A stretch of DNA of 64,000 nt, from assembly GCA_032207245.1 (NCBI GenBank), contig CM063500.1, positions 39,494,123 through 39,558,122 on the forward strand, given 5' to 3'. Positions 62,628 through 64,000 of this stretch are shown here, in pieces (the first letter of the stretch is position 1; every line of letters starts with the position of its first letter). The position numbers and the translations under genes are program-made. The stretch is from Pardosa pseudoannulata. Its lineage: Eukaryota > Arthropoda > Arachnida > Araneae > Lycosidae. A model generated the notes under the pieces. That model worked only from the letters and a program-made list of their open reading frames with translations, was not told where the DNA came from and searched no databases.

Positions 62628-64000
62628 CTAAAATTTAAAAGATTAAACTAAATAAAAATACAAAACATCAGTAACAAATTTCATTTCATAAAAATTTTCA
62701 TTTATACAAATTTTTATATGTACTAAATGAAAATATGAGTGATTTATTTGTTATGCATATGAAATTAAGATTAAATATAAGAATATCAAATCTTAACATC
62801 TTATTTCTAATTATTTCCCATTACTCTAATCTCTTATGAATCATCTTACTATATCATCAAATCACACTTTAAAATGTATTCTGATACCTCATTAAGCCAA
62901 TTGAAATTGCCCAATATACCACACATTTTTGTGAATAAGCCAAGAATTTTTATAGCATTTTATTAAGCTTTATTATTAAGGTTCAGCTTATATGCATATC
63001 TGCAGAGCAGATGTAGTAGCAATCTTTCTTGGTGATAATTTTTGCTGCTGGTAACTCAATTCACCAAATGAAACGGATAAATAACAATAGTGATAGCAGA
63101 AAATAAACTGCATTTACAAATATTTTAAACTGATCAAATACCCAAAAAATAAATTTACTGTGAGTTTTACCTGCATAATATCAACTAGCAAAAAGCCAAA
63201 GTAGCTAAAAGATGTCAAAATTTTGAAAACACACTAAGGGAACCTATGCTACATCTGCATCACATAAGCTAATCTCACAAAAATACTTCTGTTATTCAGA
63301 TGAAAGCAATAAATTGCTAAAACTAACTTTTTAATTTCTTTAATTTATATTGCTTGATTTTATGAATATGTACTAACTTCAGATAGGGTTACCCAAATTG
63401 AAACTATCTTCATTATCCTGATTGACAACACTTTTGACTTCTAGTCATATTTGAAAGTATCAAATTTTTTTCCTATTGCAAATTATATACAGGTTTTGAA
63501 TTTTCATTAGATTTTTGAAGAAAAAACATACTATCGGCTCATATTTGGATATATGGTACTTACCAAATTCATAATTTGCAAAGTGGATGTACTTGTCTTA
63601 TCAACTTTTATGGGAATATTTAGAAATTTTGCAAGGTTTAATAATATAAAAATGATATTTTGGATGACAGAATACCTGAAATATCATTTCTCCTAAAGTT
63701 AATAGAAAGTGACTGCTTATTTCCTAGTATTTTGATCTTGATTACAATATATACACCAAAAATTTCTTTAATAATCTTTAGTAAAGGTAGTCAATGTTTA
63801 AGAACAATAAAAACTCAACACATTTCAAATGTAACAACTAGAAATAAATAAATAAAATAATAATGAAGTAAATATCTTATTCACAGTTTTTTTTCTGTGT
63901 AAAATGCTATTTTAATGCTTAAAATGACAGCTGATTACTAATAAAAACAAGCCGTAATGTCTAAAGTTGTAAAAATTTTATGTTTGTTTTACTTTATGCA
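62628..64000 (-). other. ANKFY1: ANKFY1 intron upstream of exon a
   Basis: AT-rich, at least 1.37 kb. No segment matching the end of the BTB domain was found. One exon-like stretch at 63564-63674 was examined and rejected. Confidence 0.6.

Noticed and set aside
63564..63674. Possible upstream ANKFY1 exon with TTTCAG acceptor and GTAAGT donor
   Set aside because: The open frame does not resemble the end of the BTB domain expected before CENALL in this family, and its donor phase is not the one required. Likely a chance exon-like stretch.

Overview
This is a eukaryotic nuclear window. It is very AT-rich and holds one large spliced gene on the minus strand, in the right half. The left half is packed with DNA transposon remnants, tRNA-derived SINEs, a satellite array and long (AT)n/(AC)n microsatellites. 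I see no bacterial-style operons, CRISPR array or RNA genes. The mix of hAT, piggyBac, pogo/mariner-like and RTE/jockey-like remnants with a strongly conserved ankyrin/FYVE gene points to an animal, probably an arthropod (possibly a chelicerate). The sequence alone does not settle the species.

The gene (31006-62627, minus) is the orthologue of Rabankyrin-5 (ANKFY1), an endosomal Rab5 effector. I could follow 19 coding exons with consensus GT/AG borders and consistent phases, giving 993 codons plus a stop. They run from the post-BTB segment through a long ankyrin-repeat array to a complete C-terminal FYVE zinc finger with all eight zinc-ligand cysteines. The 5' exons, with the start codon and the BTB domain, lie beyond position 64000. 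Most introns are 0.8-2.9 kb; two are short (117 and 300 bp).

Layout: 1-2.6 kb, pogo/Tigger-like element with TA duplication. 3.4-4.1 kb, microsatellites. 4.9-5.3 kb, SINE split by a piggyBac MITE. 5.4-6.5 kb, hAT element with an 8-bp target duplication. 6.8-7.6 kb, piggyBac remnant that still encodes the N-terminus of its transposase. 8.1-10.6 kb, ~175-bp satellite. 11.8-19.1 kb, paired unclassified repeats, a THAP fragment, a mariner-like MITE, tandem duplications and a second hAT element. 21.3-22.5 kb, an LTR-like segment and a 44-bp tandem array. 22.5-31 kb, AT-rich sequence that must include the ANKFY1 3' UTR, with two more transposon insertions. 31-64 kb, the gene, whose introns carry SINEs, hAT elements, LINE fragments and local duplications.

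No new functional system is evident. The most informative observations are nested insertions with exact target-site duplications, which date the elements relative to one another; a shared 44-bp period in a piggyBac end and a separate array; and the apparent lack, in this ANKFY1 protein, of the NPF-containing loop known from vertebrates.
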